A DNA stretch of 64,000 nucleotides, taken from contig NC_060061.1 in the NCBI RefSeq assembly GCF_020283565.1, forward strand, positions 25,519,362 to 25,583,361, in the 5' to 3' direction. Positions 1 through 14,642 of the stretch are shown piece after piece. The translations under genes were made by a program, and so were the position numbers. The notes under the pieces are model-generated. The model was given only the letters and a program-made list of their open reading frames with translations. It did not search any database and was not told where the DNA came from. Source of the DNA: Trifolium pratense. Its lineage: Eukaryota > Streptophyta > Magnoliopsida > Fabales > Fabaceae. How positions within the stretch are numbered: position 1 is the first letter of the stretch; each line of letters begins with the position of its first letter.

Positions 1-23
1 GAAGAACCAATCTCATCAAATCA

Positions 24-3000
24 ATGGCGCCAACTTCATTACCTCTCAATTTGAACTTCAAGGTAACTGCCACCGCCACCAACCTCCCAGAGCTACCGGA
101 CAAAATCCGCAACTCAAGAGTATTGGTCCTCGGCGGAACAGGTCGTGTCGGAGGATCAACCGCCACCGCACTCTCTAATCTCTGCCCCGATCTTCGGATT
201 ATCGTCGCCGGCCGAAACAGGTAAGTGTGCTTCTACGAACGTTCTTCTTAACACTCTCCAATGTGATAAACTCTAATCGTGTGTGTGAGAGATAATGTAC
301 AGAGAGAAAGGTGAAGCTCTCGTTGCAAAACTCCGAGGCAATTCAGGTTTTGCACGTGTCGATATCGACGATGTCAATTCATTGGAAACTGCTTTGAAAG
401 GTGAAATTCCAATTTCAATCTTTACATTTGATCTGTGTGCGTCTTGTGTCTAAGCGGATGAAATTATAACGAATGAGCTGACGAATAGTTGAAAAGCTAG
501 CGGATTTAATTTGTAGTGTTTGCTAAAATTATCAGTTGAACTAGTTGATAAATATGAACCGACAAAAAGAAAGTATTTTCAATTAAGACAAGCTATAATA
601 AGGGTAAAATTGAGAGAAAAAATTGATAAGCTATAAGTTCAAACGCTACCTGAAGCGTCTTATCAGATAATGCAATAAGCTAGCAAAAAAGCTCTATATG
701 CTCGAGATTTTTTTTTTTTATAAAAATAACTTATACATAAGCACTTACATGAATAATAACACATATGAAGTTATGCTGTAAGTGCTTAATTAAGTTGTTT
801 ATCCAAATGACCTAAATTGAATTCGATTATGGACGTTGTTGATGCCAATTTTATAATGTTAGATTACCTCTGCAGGTGTGGATCTTGTAGTTCATGCCGC
901 AGGTCCTTTTCAACAGACAGAAAAATGTAGCGTGCTTGAAGCCGCCATTAATACCAAGGTATCTTATATTATCTTTTCAATCAACAATTAACAGTTTAAA
1001 AAATCCCTCTACTGATCTATGCTTCTATATGTTTATCTTCCCTTTGCATAACTATTTTTCTTTTCGTTTTACCCTTTTTGGTGCAGACTGCATATATTGA
1101 TGTATGTGATGACACAGATTATTCACGGCGTGCGAAATCCTTCATGAGTAGGGCATTAGCTGCAAATGTTCCAGCTCTAACAACCACAGGAATATACCCT
1201 GGAGTGAGCAATGGTGCTACCCTATTTCTTCATTATTCTTATATCTGTCATCTCATTGTTAGAATTATTTGTTCCGGGTTATATTAAATTGACCTGGATA
1301 ACACTTGATTGTCAAAAATAATATTTATAGTAGAATTGTCAAAAATAATATTATTTGTTCCGGCTTTTAAGCATATGCTGTAGTTTGATTGATAATACTT
1401 CCTACAATTTTGTCATAGTTATGGCAGCAGAGCTAGTCCGGGTTGTAGAAAGTGAAACTGAAGATAAGCCAGAAAGGCTAAGGTGATGGTTTGTCATATA
1501 TAGTTCTGTAGTTTATGATTGTATCTTTTTACCATTGTGGTTGATATGGCATTACTTATGTAACCAGTCGGATATATTATCTTATGTTGATTCCTTGATA
1601 TGATATGCCTAGACAGCTAAAATAGTTGATAATCAAACATATAATCTACATACTTTTTTTTTTTAAGAAAAGATGATCTCAACATGAGCCTACCTCACCA
1701 ACCATAGTATATGGTAGTTAATACAGAGCTAAAATGCCAGCCCCCAAATAGAAACCAAAACAAACTGAAAAATAAAAGGCCCCAACAAGGTTTTATAGAA
1801 TACAATAAGTCCCTGCTATCCTTGGATCGGATACCGAGTCTTCAACAAAAAAAGTCCCTCCTACTTATATCTTATGCCATGAACAAAACCAATGCACCAG
1901 TAACTAAAACACCACTCCTGATCATATACACAGAAGCACCAATTCTTTCAACCTTAGAATACCCCCGTTACCTCTCCACAATTGCAGAATCACTAACATA
2001 GAATCTTTTGATGTAAAATCTGCCAAGACAAATACGCTTTAGCAGAAAAATGAAGGTAAATGTTGAAAACAGTGGGAAAATACTGTTATGTTTTATTCAT
2101 CAATCAAGGATTGTTTAAATAGAGAGATTACAATAATTCCTCTACCTTGAATCAAGGAGAGATATAAGGAAACAAATTATAAATAAAATAAAAGAAGATC
2201 TAGCCTAAATAAAATAAAACCAAGGTACAATATCTCTGGATTCCCCAACAATAAATAAAAAAGACGAGGAGTAAAGTTAACCAGGGACAGAGATAACTAT
2301 TTTTTTTCTTTCTGGGCACTCGTGTTGATTTAGCCTCTTATAAGCTGCTATTGTCAACTCAGGTTCTACTACTACACTGCTGGAACTGGTGGGGCTGGTC
2401 CAACTATATTAGCCACAAGCTTCTTGCTGTTGGGAGAAGAAGTAGTTGCATATAACAAAGGTTGTTCTCTAGAGAGTTTGTATAAGTTGTTGATTTTATC
2501 TAGATTAAATTACCATTTTGATTTGTAGGATTAAACGATGGTGCTGGAATGTTCAACTAGGAGAAAAGATCAAACTGAAGCCATATAGTGGAATGCTAAA
2601 GATTGATTTCGGAAGAGGGATTGGCAAAAGAGATGTTTATCTGTTGTAAGTTCCTTATTACTATATAGTGTTGGAAGTCAGAGTATCCCCACCACTAACC
2701 ATGATTTAAAAACAAGCTAAAATTATTAAAGGCATGTTTGATAATAGTTTTAAAACTGTTTTATGTTCTTTTTTTTTCTTTTTCTTATTGGTTGTTGTGG
2801 ATTAACTGTTTTATGTTCTTAAAAATGAAAAGAAACAAAAACACTTGTAGGTGTGTTTGTAATTGTTTCTTCTTAAAACTTCTTCTTGTTTTTTAGAACA
2901 AGAAATCAAGAACAATCTAGAGTCATTTTTTGTTTTTATATATTTTTCCTCATTTTTTATTCCTATGTATTGTTTCATTGTTTTTATCCATTTCCTCCAC

Positions 3001-6000
3001 CCCCCACTATTTTCGTTACCATTGGCGTGCCTGCCTCCACCACTGCTTTCATTGCAAGCACTATCCATCACTCTTCACCACTGTTACGGTCATCACAACT
3101 TGACACCCTTCACCATTCCCATCCCATCATTATTCGCCATTGCCATTTCGTCTCAACCTGTCATCCTCCACCTTTAAAATATGTTCTTAAAACAAATTTA
3201 TCAAAGTTTATGTTTTCTTATCTCTAAAAGTATTTTCAAATTAATATACCAAATAGGTCCTTTTTAGTTTTGTTTTGAAAGATATTTTGAAAAATAAAAA
3301 GAAAGAAGACAAAGCTTTCATTGAGTCTGTTTTATACCATCAGTTAACATTCATTATGTGGATGCCAGTTTCTGCTTCTTTACCAAACTTCCATAATAGA
3401 TTTCGGTACTGTTTCAGTCGTATTGTATGTTATAATATATGGTCAACAAGAAATAGATTTAGTTACCCCTTATATATTTGCTTTCTTCAGAAATTAGGAT
3501 TCCACTTCAATACATGGTTTTCAGGAATTTGCCGGAGGTTAGAAGTGCTCATGAGATTCTGGGAGTGCCGTCTGTAAGTGCCAGATTTGGAACAGCACCA
3601 TTTTTCTGGAATTGGGGAATGGTAGCTATGACAAAACTTCTTCCATCGGTATGCTCTATAGTCACTTGGTTATTGCTTGTTTGCATAGTGCAATAGTTAT
3701 CAGTATTCATGAAAACATTCTCTCAATGCAACATTGCTTCTTATTGGCTACTCAATCTATTATGAAATGGTTGCTGTGATTATGAGTTGTATGATATTTT
3801 GAAATCTGATTTAAGGCTGCAAACAAGAAGGATAGAAAAGTCGGGCACACGTTTTGTAGACTTTGATCACGTTATTTTCTTTTGAACATTATACTTAGCT
3901 TGGTTGATTTTTGTAAGCTTCAATTCCATTATTGCAAACTGCATCTTATCTGGCAATTCATTTCGTAAAATACTACTTTTTAATATTTTTACAAGCCTAT
4001 GCTTTGCAAATGTTGGCTTCTATGATATTCATTCTCTAATACTTTGCTCTCGTAAATACAATGAATAATATTCTAATTTGTAACAACTTTGTTTAAAGGA
4101 TTTCATTTAAAAATTGAGTTTTGTGAAATCTAAATTCCTTTATGATGAAATCTGAAGAACCATAACCCCGAATAACAATGAGCAAAACTTAAACTTTACT
4201 CTATACTATATAATACTTCTGATTGGCACTAGTGAGAATTGCAGGACCATATGAACTCATTTACATACTTTACAACCTACTTATATAAGTTGTGTTTGTA
4301 TAAACTTGATCTAGTTATGATTTTCTGCTTTCTACCCAAAGCCTCACTCACAATTTCAACCCCTTCCTCTCACCTCTCTTATCCTATTCCTTTCCTACTA
4401 TCAGGATGTTGCAGTGCACCCTCACCATGTGCTGATGACACTTCCCTTCCGCAACTATTCATGACAGCCTCTATAAAGTCTACGGCTGCTATTCTTTGTT
4501 TCTATTGTACACCTTAGTACCATGAAATCTATCAGAATGCAATAGGGAAAATATTCAACCGAAATTCGTTTCTCTAGAAATCGATGAATCTTATGATTTA
4601 AATTCTTAAAGTTTCGTTTTAACAGCGACCTTTTGTTTTCTAGCTTCAATATTTGTTAAAAACCACAATCCTACAACATAATAAAGTTTAATAATAAACA
4701 AGAACATGATACTAAGCTGTTAATCATCACGTGAATGACTACTGAGCTAACATACAGGAATATCTGAGAGACAGAAGCAAAGTCCAAAGGTTGGTTGAGT
4801 TGTTTGATCCTGTTGTTCGAGCAATGGATGGGATGGCTGGAGAACGTGTATCAATGAGGGTGAGGCGAATGATAAGGATTGAACTTTTACTCATTTAATC
4901 ATCTTGTTTCTTTTTAAATTATGTTGAATTCTTATGATGTTTACATGAAGTATGTAAATGGATTATGTCATCTTATGATCTACATTCACCTCAAACTAAA
5001 AATCTCATTCTTATCCGCTGAACAGGTTGATCTGGAATGTTCAAGCGGACGCCATACCGTTGGCATTTTCAGCCACAAGAGTCTCTCTGTGTAAGTTTCC
5101 TTTTCTTTCTTTAGTGACATTTTCTTTGGTATTATTGAAATGATTTAAGGGATGATTATATTAAAATATTTGACAACAAGCTGCAAACAACTAACTTATG
5201 GACATGTCATAAGCTAATTCCATAAACTCTCCCAAATAGTCTCACATGTGCTTTTGTGTCGGTAGAAAAGTTCAAATAAGTAAACACAAACAAACTCATT
5301 ATGATCTCAATAACACTTTGACATTTCCTACTCACAAGAACAACACCTTGTCTTTGCATCATGCACTCTCCTTAAAAACCAACCAACGAGTAATTCTTGG
5401 GTGGACTCTTAACATTTAGTCACCTCTTTTGGTCACACACTCAAAGTACTATAAATCATATAATTATTTAAGAAATATATATTATTGAATTACTACTTTT
5501 TCTTCACTTTCTTTTTTTGTGTGACTAAAAGAGAAGTCCAAACTTTTGTGTCCATCTAAGCATTATTCCCAACCATATATGCAGAATGAAGTGCAAAAAA
5601 AGAAATAAGATAGTTCTTACAGACTGCATATAAGAGATGAGATTGTGGGCCCCATACTGAGGCAGGATCCACAATAGGGCACCCACAAATAATTTACCAG
5701 AATTTTTTCTATAAACTTGTGCATGTTGATGCTATACGTAGTGTTTGTTTGTTGTTAGTTATGACAATGTAGTATACGCGTTATTAGATCTGTAGGAATT
5801 TCCACCGCTGCATTTGCACTTGCAGTTCTTGAAGGAAGCACACAGCCTGGGGTTTGGTTTCCGGAAGAGGTACGTTTGTATCTAATTTTCAACCTTTGTT
5901 GTTTTGGTTACATTACAAAGGTGTAAATGCAATATCCAAAATATACAAACAAGTTTCCTTTGTGCTTTAACTATTTCATCGAACTCTAAGTGCAGCCTCA

Positions 6001-6234
6001 AGGAATTCCAATCGAAGCAAGAGAAGTTCTTCTAAAGCGTGCTAGCCAGGGAACGATTAACTTTGCAATGAACAGGTTAACTTTCTTATCTCTGTGCTTG
6101 TTTTACTGTTATGTATTATGGGACTCAAAAAGGTCGAAAATTTGAATTATTTTGTTTTCTTTTGAAAAATAAACAGGTCACCATGGATGATTGAAACAAA
6201 TCCAAAGGAAGTTGGATTAGGGATATATGTATGA
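24..6234 (+). CDS. Saccharopine dehydrogenase-like NAD(P)-binding oxidoreductase, complete, 13 exons
   Basis: Exons inferred by joining conserved frames at GT-AG sites: 24-220, 303-400, 876-958, 1087-1213, 1419-1482, 2363-2460, 2561-2645, 3525-3648, 4758-4859, 5026-5090, 5788-5869, 5996-6075, 6177-6234. They total 1263 nt, giving 420 residues. Residues about 32-45 carry a Rossmann dinucleotide-binding loop (RVLVLGGTGRVGG), followed by a LETALKGVDLVVHAAGPF-type segment typical of the saccharopine dehydrogenase NADP-binding family. The C-terminal part (TAPFFWNWGM, GERVSMRVDLECS, PGVWFPEEP) and the length match the plant protein At1g50450 and its bacterial-type relatives. The biochemical substrate of this subfamily is not established; it lacks the LKR half of the bifunctional lysine-degrading enzyme. 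The first ATG is 23 bases into the window, so the promoter lies outside. No frameshift or stop was seen. Exon 7 uses the second of two nearby AG acceptors (2560), because the earlier one at 2528 runs into a stop. Confidence 0.9.
401..875. other. Intron 2 of the oxidoreductase gene, possible hAT-type MITE relic
   Basis: The intron is AT-rich and holds a stretch around 510-680 (agctag, ataagctataag, caaacgctac) resembling degenerate plant hAT MITEs with AGCTTATAAGC-type cores. No clean terminal repeats or target duplication could be set. Confidence 0.2.
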
Positions 6235-7224
6235 GTTTTCCATACCTAATTATATTTCAGCAAAATTCTTCCTATTGTAGTGCAAGGCCGTAGGTGTATA
6301 TAGCTCTTGAGAGTTGAGATATCATTACTTTCAATGCGTGTATGTTATAGCCTTTGTATTTGTTTAACAAAATCTTCAAATCATTATTCTTATTATTCTC
6401 CTTAAATTGAGAAAGATTAATAATGTAATTAAATAGTGTGCTTGGTTATGTGGTGATAAAATTCAATTGAGTTAATTGATTATGTCAATTGAAGGTACAA
6501 TGATTTGTTTCAATATATTCATGCAAAAGCAAGTTGAATGATAAATTTGAAACTAAATTAATCAGAGGTTAAAGCTCTAATTTTTTGCAATAAGTTAAGA
6601 GTATAAGCAAGTATAAAGATAAAATCAATTTTAGTGATTCAAACTGGTCAAACGGCAACTGTTGTTTTTGTTAATTACAATCGTTGACGTGGTATTACAA
6701 TTTAATTTTGTCTGTACATCTCAATATCAGCATCATGGTTCTATAAAATTTACACATTTCAAAAAATCAGACCTTTCAACAATAATGCAAAAAATTTCAA
6801 GCTTCCTTTGTACAATGCTTGGTTATCAGCCAAGCCACACACCAACTCCTCGCTTAAATTAATTGTACTCCTCGCTTAAATTAATCGTCAGTGAAAAAAA
6901 CAATAAAAATGCTCATCGAATGAAGCTAGTTGTTTATCTCTTGTCAAGAGAGAAAAACTCTACCCCTCCCACTCCAAGCAACTTGAAGCATTGACCAGCT
7001 TAGTTTCTCCAAATGCTGTCATAGATCGCAGTAATAGGTGTACTTCCTGCAAACCTCTTCAAAACCCAAAGGATTGAAGCTGCATAACAGCTTAATAAAT
7101 GCAGCGCCGGATTTACTTTACTGGAAAAATTTGGCAAGCCAAATGCAGTAGATAAATTAAAACCACCACCTAACAAGGTAACATTCCATGACTCATCTCA
7201 TACTGCAACCCACGTGCAACTTTG
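6235..7224. other. Intergenic space between two convergent genes
   Basis: This holds the 3' untranslated regions of the oxidoreductase (+) and the co-chaperone (-) gene. It is AT-rich with no supported coding frame, repeat or RNA gene. Confidence 0.5.
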
Positions 7225-10200
7225 TTACCTCCTACTTGGTCGACCAGTTTCAGAACTTTGAGAAGATGCATTAGCATATGATCTCCAAACATCTCTCCAA
7301 TGTCTCCTGTTGGATTGGTCAGATGAGCAATACTGATTCTCTACATTATTTCTACCCATAGTTCCAGGGCGTCGCTTTTGGGAATTTCTCATTTCTTCTT
7401 CTGCATCATATCGTGCCCGCTGCAAAATATAGAATAAAAACCAAATGAACACAGATTAATATGCTAGAGCTTGAAAACTCCAAGGACTTCTAGAGTCCTT
7501 AAACACGATCGACTCTCATATTTGTTGGGGGTTTAGCACACACAAACATGTAAGTAGAGAAGCAATGAAATATTTTTTAAGTCCTATATGCTAGGTATAA
7601 GCTTCTGATAGAAGCAAGTTTTCTCATATAACATCAACATGTCAACAACTACAAATCCTTATCCATCACTACAAGGACTTCACGGGATTGGCTCCATGGA
7701 ATAAATGATGCCATTGGGCTCCAACAAAAACCAACATTTGTAAAACCATATAAAGCGGTCATTTCATCAACCTTGTTATTTAAAATTATATAAAATACCT
7801 TTGCAGGGTCTGACAGAACAGCATATGCCTCCCCAATTATTTTGAAAAGCCTATCAGCATCTCTATGTACTTCCTCAGCAATAACCTTCCATATCCCATC
7901 ATCTCCATGGTCATTTTTTGTCAAAGACTGGCAAGCCTACAGAATAATATAAAATGTTAAAAAAGTTATCAACATATCAGTATGTAATTAAGTTTTCAAT
8001 CAAACAACCTTGTCCGGATGATGTCTAAGTGCAGCTTTGCGATAGGCCTTCTTGATTTCAGATATTGAAACAGATGGTTCAACCCCCCTGCCAATCATAA
8101 GTCAATCAGGTCATAGCCTTAAATGAATAATGTTATATTTCCCTAAATTAGCAACAGAGAGATTTCAACATAATGCGTTCTCAATCATACTTGAAAGACA
8201 ATACACATGGAAAGATGACAATTATAAAATGGAATTATGATATATTTCCCTATATTTAGTCCTGAACTATTAAGCATAAGATTTGTTTTAGTTTCTGACC
8301 CTTGATAGTGAAAAATCGATCACTAAAATTCATTAACCAAAGAAGGAAGATTATATAACCTTCCTTTATGTCTGAAAATTTTCCATTTCAATCTTATAAA
8401 TGGATTGTGTGTGCAGTATTGACATTGAAATAAACACAAAAGTAGAATTGATGGTGACCGGATTTTAAGGAAAATTATTTTGACTGTTTCTTTAATTGGG
8501 ATAATTGATCAGTTATAGATTATAGGATAAAGGGGCAATAATGGCTTACAAAATACGATACATATCAAGAGGGATCTCCTTTCTGTCTTCTTCCTCTAAC
8601 TCAGAGAGTCGAATGCGATATTGTTTCAAATCATTGGTATTTCCTTTATGATTGGCATTGTCCTCTATCCCCTTGCTGAGAAGAGAGAGAAGTCTCCTAA
8701 GATCACTGGCTGCTTGGGAATAATCTCTAATCATCTCATACAGACCTGCACGTCTAGAAAGTGCCTGCAAGAGTGCAAAAACATTTTTCTCATTATCCTG
8801 TGCAATTGAAATCGTAAATAAAGCAATTCTCCAAATGCATAATTTATTACAGATAAAACAGGGAAGGAACAACAAGGTTTTAAATGTCCAAAAAAGCAGA
8901 AAGTTCGCAGCAACACAATGGTAGCATCTATAACGATTAGTTATTGATTGAATATGGATAATGCTCATCAAACTACGCAGCATGTTATTCCTAGTTTCTG
9001 TATTTAACCTGAATCCAGTCTGATTCAGTTACATGTACAAGATCTTAAAAAAGTAAGAAAGTTCCGGTTGAAGAGAGAGACCTTCAAATAATTTCCATCA
9101 AGAGCTATAGCCAGACTGCAATCTGCGACAGCATCAGTTATTTGACCTAACACTTTATATGCAGCGGCACGATTACAATAACAGACAGCTGCAAATGGAC
9201 GAGACTCCAAATTACAAGATAAAACAGAAGTATAGTGTTCAACAGCTTCTGCGTGTCTTCCAGCCTGATATGCTTCATTCCCTGCAGTCTACATTTGAAT
9301 AGATTTACATCAATCTCAAACAAAAGCAATTTCCAAGTTAAAGAAAACAGGGCAGACTGAATTAAACTGGTGAATATTTGTTTGGCCCGGCTTTTTTTAG
9401 AGCTTATGCAAACAACTTATGCAATTTTTATACATTATTATAAGTTTGTCAAGGTAGTTTATGATAAAATACCTTATAAAATTACAATTTTCACTAGTGT
9501 GAACTTATAAAATAGCATAAAACCTAATTTATATTGCATAAGCTCTAAGAAAAGCTGGGCCAAACGAGCCCTTAGAATACAATATCAATGAGACAAGAAT
9601 TTTTTATCGTGTCTTTCAATGGCAGAGAAGTTGTATTAGAAAATATTAGAGAAGCACAATGTTAGAGGATAAATTATCAAGTGAAAGGAAATTAGAGAAT
9701 ATTATTGAGGAGGATGTGTAATGGTTATTGGGAAGGGCTTGCATAAATTATACCTGTATTAATCTTCACTGCTCAGCACTCAGCAGTAAAAAAATACACA
9801 TACAAGTACCCCAGGGTTTATGTGTGCTTTTTTTAAAAAAATAATAATTAGATAAATATCTCTAAAAAATGCAAAAAAATAATTATGCTTTTTCATAAGC
9901 TAAACAGAGTAGCTTTTGAAAAAAAACTAAAAGAAAAAGTGATATTATAATTTTTTTTTTTTTAAGGCTCACCCATATACACCCAAACACAATCAAATTG
10001 GTGTCTTAGGAATAACATTTAAACATTCTATTATAGGAGCCTTTTTCTCCCAGGCTTTACTTAATTCTACAAATTCAAACAGTAGAGTATATATGCACAA
10101 AACAATTGTCACCAAGAGCAACAATACACACATTTTACAATGGACAGATTTTTTTTTTTTTTTTTTGCATTGAACAATGGACAGATTTACAATGCTAAAG

Positions 10201-13200
10201 TTGAAATGTCTCTTGCAAAACCCATTTTAAAAGTCCGTTAAAACCTCAAAATATTGGCTGCAAACTGTATATCAGAAAGTTGAAAAAAAAAGTACAACAT
10301 TTTTTAACAACAGAAATCTACAGAAGTGTTATAGGCATTGAGCATAAAAAATAAACCTACTTTTAACAACAGAAGTGCTCTATGCATTAAGAAAACAAAA
10401 ATGATTATATAAATCGTCATCATTAAAATATTTTGATGAAACATTGTATGAGCTAACCTTATGATGCAAGAGCTCCCGTACAGTGGCAGCTAGCGGTATA
10501 AGTGAATCCAAAACCTTGCTTCCACTCCTGCAAGGACAGTATAAAACTGATGATAAAAAGATCATCACCAATGTCAAATATTCATATTTATTTTTTCTTG
10601 CATTTTTTGCTTCCCCCTGGGACGGGGAAGATGAGGGTGAATAGGGTATAGGATAGTAATGATTACTTGTTTATGGCAGACACCTTTTCCTCTTGTTGTT
10701 CCAGCAAAGAAAGACCTTCTTCAAGCTTTCCTAGGTGAAAGTAGGTTTTAAGCATTATTGAACACCTCCATAGTCTGAAGTAGATGACTTTTGAGAGTTC
10801 TGAATCATCCAGAAATGTGACTTGGCAACCAGCAGCCATTGGACAAGCATTCTTCTCAGCAGAGCTAAAGGTCTCGTCACACAGATGAATCACCTCCTCA
10901 TATCTACACAGCTGATATTTGAAACAAAAGTTATCCAACACAGAATAAATTGGTATGAATTACTACACTAAAAGATTTATGATGACTCTTGAGTGCAGAC
11001 ATAATTGGATTTAGAGGATTTGTGAGAAATACAGAAACTGTAACTGCGATATTCCATATGGTGTTTCTGAATGCTGAGACCACCATTTATACAGAGTACA
11101 AGAGCAAGGCAGTTTAGTAACTGCTCCAAACAGACTAAGACAGTGGCATAACAGATTCTGAGATGGCATAACTAATTCTAACTGAGTTGTTGCTTCAGTA
11201 GAACAATTCTAACTGACATATACATCAAAAGACATAATATAATCTTTAGTGAAATTGTAGCATAATATAAGAAAGAGGCACCAACCATTAAAAGAGCCTC
11301 TGCTTTCATTTCAAGCAATTTTTCAGAGTACATACTGATCACCAATGCCTCATTAATATGTTCCAATGCTCTCTCTGTATCAGAGGATGTTCTTTTTTGC
11401 AAAAGCTCAGCAGAATGATACATGAAATCTGATACTTTCTGTCATCCAGTGAAAATACTAATCAGTTTGGAAGAGGGGTGGACATTAATACCACAGCCAG
11501 TTAAAAAATCGTGAATTCAAAAACCCCTGGATTTTGTGAACGAGAATGAAGAAGAAAATGAAACATTAACACATCCATCAAGCAGTAGACAGTTGTTGCA
11601 AAAAAGAAAGCAACATACAAATGTACAATCTCTCTCTCTTTCTCTATTCTTTACCTAACTATATTGTATGGCTCCACTTCGACAAAATATTTCAACATTT
11701 TCGTTTTGAAACCTGGCTTGTGATAGTTTTCTCCATTGAAGGCTAATATAATGCATTACCAAACCAGTTCAGTGTAAAGACGTTTTCAATATTAATTTTA
11801 TCGCACATGCAGCATATAGCTAATTAAAAATCTTTAACCAAACAGAAAAGTTAATAATTAAAGCCTCCATAATATATCAAGTATTACAAATAATTAAATA
11901 ATCATACCTGTGCCTTTTGTAAGCCATCAGAGGCTTCCACAGCAATTTTTCGATCTACAGAAACATCAGTTCCTGGTTGCAAGCACCTTTTGAAATATTG
12001 CGATGCACCTTCAACTTCTCCCAGAGCAAGATAACAACTTAAACAAGAATGAAAACAAAATGACTTCAGGTATACACCCATTAATCTCAATACTTCACAG
12101 TTAAAAATGTACTCATGAACTGCGGACATGCAAGTTTCTAGACATTAGGTGCTAGAACCCAACATAGTCAAAATCCAGAGAGATAAGAGTACTCTATATG
12201 GATCCACTACTTCTCTACGACATGAATCATTTATCCCACTGATACGGTTCATATAAAAAAAATATAGTCACCAATTTTAGAATGCCTTCTCACCTACCAT
12301 TCCTAGTTAACTTCAACTATAACTAACAACCCTAATGAGTCTGTTTTGTACACGAGACCTTCAGGTTGTTATATCCTAAAGCTTTTGCCATCCTATATTA
12401 GACATAAAATTCGTACAGCTATCAACTGCGAACAAAAAGATTAGAAGAAAAAATGGAGACTTACTTTGCAGCTCTTAGTTGCACCTTGAGGAAGTTTTGA
12501 TCTATTTCAGCAGCCAGCCTACAATCTTCAATTGCATCTCTCATCCTACCAAGAGACATGTGTGTTGCAGCCAGGTTGCTATAACATAGCAGCAATGCCC
12601 TGAGACAGCTCCGAGATGCTTGTTCTTTAGATATACAACCAAGCCCTTGTTTGTAACAATTCTCGGCCATAGGCAAATCCCCGTTCTTGTAGGCTTGGTT
12701 TCCTCTGATTTAGAGCACATTTAGCAATGTGAGTAACAGTTGCAGTGTAGATAGAGTATTGAGCCAAAATCAAAGGAACTATTTTTTTAAAGTTAATTTA
12801 GTGAAGAAATTCCTTTTTCTATTCTTTTTGTTTTTTACATAAACATATAATAACTGTGTATTTCATTCCACATATCAGAAGCAATTGTAAAAAGCCAGGG
12901 TTTTTAATCCATAATAACAAAAATTGAGTACATAGTAAGCAAGTGACTGCAAATATGGTATTAGAATTAAAACTATAATAAATATAAACTCACCGGAGGC
13001 GCCACTTTTCACATGCTTCAGCAGAAACAGAATCAGAAGCCTCCCTTATCCTGTGCTTTTCATTCACATCAGAGCCCCTAGTTTTGGGTTGAGGAAGAGA
13101 CACTTTGGCTTTTATGTGGGGCGCCGAAGCAGCAAGAGACTTTCCATAAACCTCTGCAAATGGCATGGATGGTGATGGTGATGATGATGAATAAGGAACC

Positions 13201-14642
13201 TTTATATTTGGCGTGTAGTTGTAAGAATCATTACCAACATTTACCCAAGTTTTCTTTTTGTTAAGGCGTTTTGGGCTAGACAATTGAGCTTCAGCTGAAG
13301 AAGCTGCAGCAAAGGTGAAGCCAGACCCACTCACGCTTTCATTTCTCGAACTAAAACTACAACCAAAATTCAACATTCCATCACCATCACAGGCTTCAGT
13401 TTCTGCATCATCATTAGTTTGGTCCACACTTTCACTAGCAGATTTAAAGCTTTCCGTTTCAACCACAGAAACAGACTCATCCTTCGTCTCTTCATCAACA
13501 TAAATATTTTCATCTACATCACATTCTAAATTCCCATCCTTTTTATCTTCGCACGCAACTTCACTACTCTCATTTATATTCATGCTCCGAGTTGCCCCAA
13601 TCAAATCTTCATCAATATTATCAACAAAACTCATAGCTACATTATCATTATCATCGACATCAAATGACTCGTTGGATGTCATAGAATTTTCCCTCAAAGT
13701 TCGATTCTCAGCCAGTTTTTCCTGATAAGGAGAGACCTCCATTGGCGAACAAGTCTCTGGCGAACCCTGAGGTTGATCTTGTTGCAAAACAACTCCTTTA
13801 AAAAGAAAACCATGAGCATTCCAAGGTTGTACTTGTACCGGTGTAGAATGCTTCAAATTAATTCTACTTTTATTCATTCTCACATTGCCACTTTTTTCTT
13901 TCATTTTTCCTTCTTTTCCACCAATCTTCGGTGCATGCGTCTTAAACTCGACAAAAGCTGAACCTGAAGCTTCTGGTTTACTCTGAAAGACAAATTCATC
14001 CTTTTTATTTACTTCAAAAGGTCGAAATAACACCGAAGCTGAACCCGAAGCTGATACTGATGATGATGGCATTGCAGAAGAATTGCATAAATTAGGTTCA
14101 ACATTCTGATCAACTAGGTTAAACTTCTTGCTCATTGCATCATTCACATTCAAATTATTCAATTGCTGAATAACCGAATTGGCCGAGTTTTCATCACTAG
14201 CTACATTGTTACCTTCTTTAAAGCTGAGTTTCTTCTTCAACTCGTTTCCGAGTTCCGATTCAACACGAACCTTATCAAAACCTTTATTTTCCGTTACAAT
14301 CTTCAACTTACTCATCTCTTCCGGAAGCAAGGTTCCATCAGCGTTAACGAAACCCTCGCTTCCGATTTTGAGATTCATCAATCGATCACTAATCCGCTTA
14401 TCGAAATTCAAACCGGAATTAAGCTTATCGGATCCGACGACGGTTACGGCGGCATTGGTGATAAAACTGTCGCGATTGAAGGCGGAGACATTGTTGTGTT
14501 TACGAAGCTTAACGAATCTTGGCTTTGAAAGGCCGGAAGAAACGGAAGGGGCCGTTGTGGTGGTGAAGGTGAAAGCTGACGTGGAACCGGAGTTTGCGTT
14601 CGAAAACCTATCGTCGCCGCCGCCGGCGTTTAACGGTTCCAT
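7225..14642 (-). CDS. TPR and J-domain co-chaperone (DNAJC7-like), complete, 11 exons
   Basis: Minus-strand exons: 14642-12994, 12704-12465, 12037-11908, 11438-11286, 10911-10667, 10527-10458, 9288-9082, 8764-8550, 8087-8009, 7936-7799, 7419-7225. Total 3321 nt, 1106 residues. Residues 1 to about 545 are low-complexity, serine- and acid-rich and probably disordered. From about 550 to 950 there are TPR helices (GNQAYKNGDLPMAENCY, NLAATHMSLGRM, NRAAAYKVLGQI). The J-domain occupies about 964-1048, with the Hsp70-activating HPD at residues 993-995 and the end motif ARYD. The arrangement, with the J-domain C-terminal to the TPRs, matches the plant TPR15/TPR16 (At2g41520, At5g12430) and animal DNAJC7 families, which pass clients between Hsp90 and Hsp70. 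All splice junctions keep phase. A MITE sits in intron 6. Confidence 0.9.
9380..9574. repeat. Foldback MITE in an intron of the co-chaperone gene
   Basis: The ends are inverted repeats of about 30 bp: the left reads gtttggcccggctttttt then agagcttatgcaa, and the right end is its near-complement (tgcataagctctaagaaaag then ctgggccaaac). The core is AT-rich. It resembles a widespread plant hAT-type MITE. No clean target duplication was found. Confidence 0.6.

Noticed and set aside
2811..3227. Overlapping open frames in intron 7 of the oxidoreductase gene
   Set aside because: Pyrimidine-biased intron text without a domain; the splice model passes over it.
7649..7924. Minus-strand 91-codon frame as a separate small gene
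   Set aside because: It is exon 10 of the co-chaperone read through into its intron.
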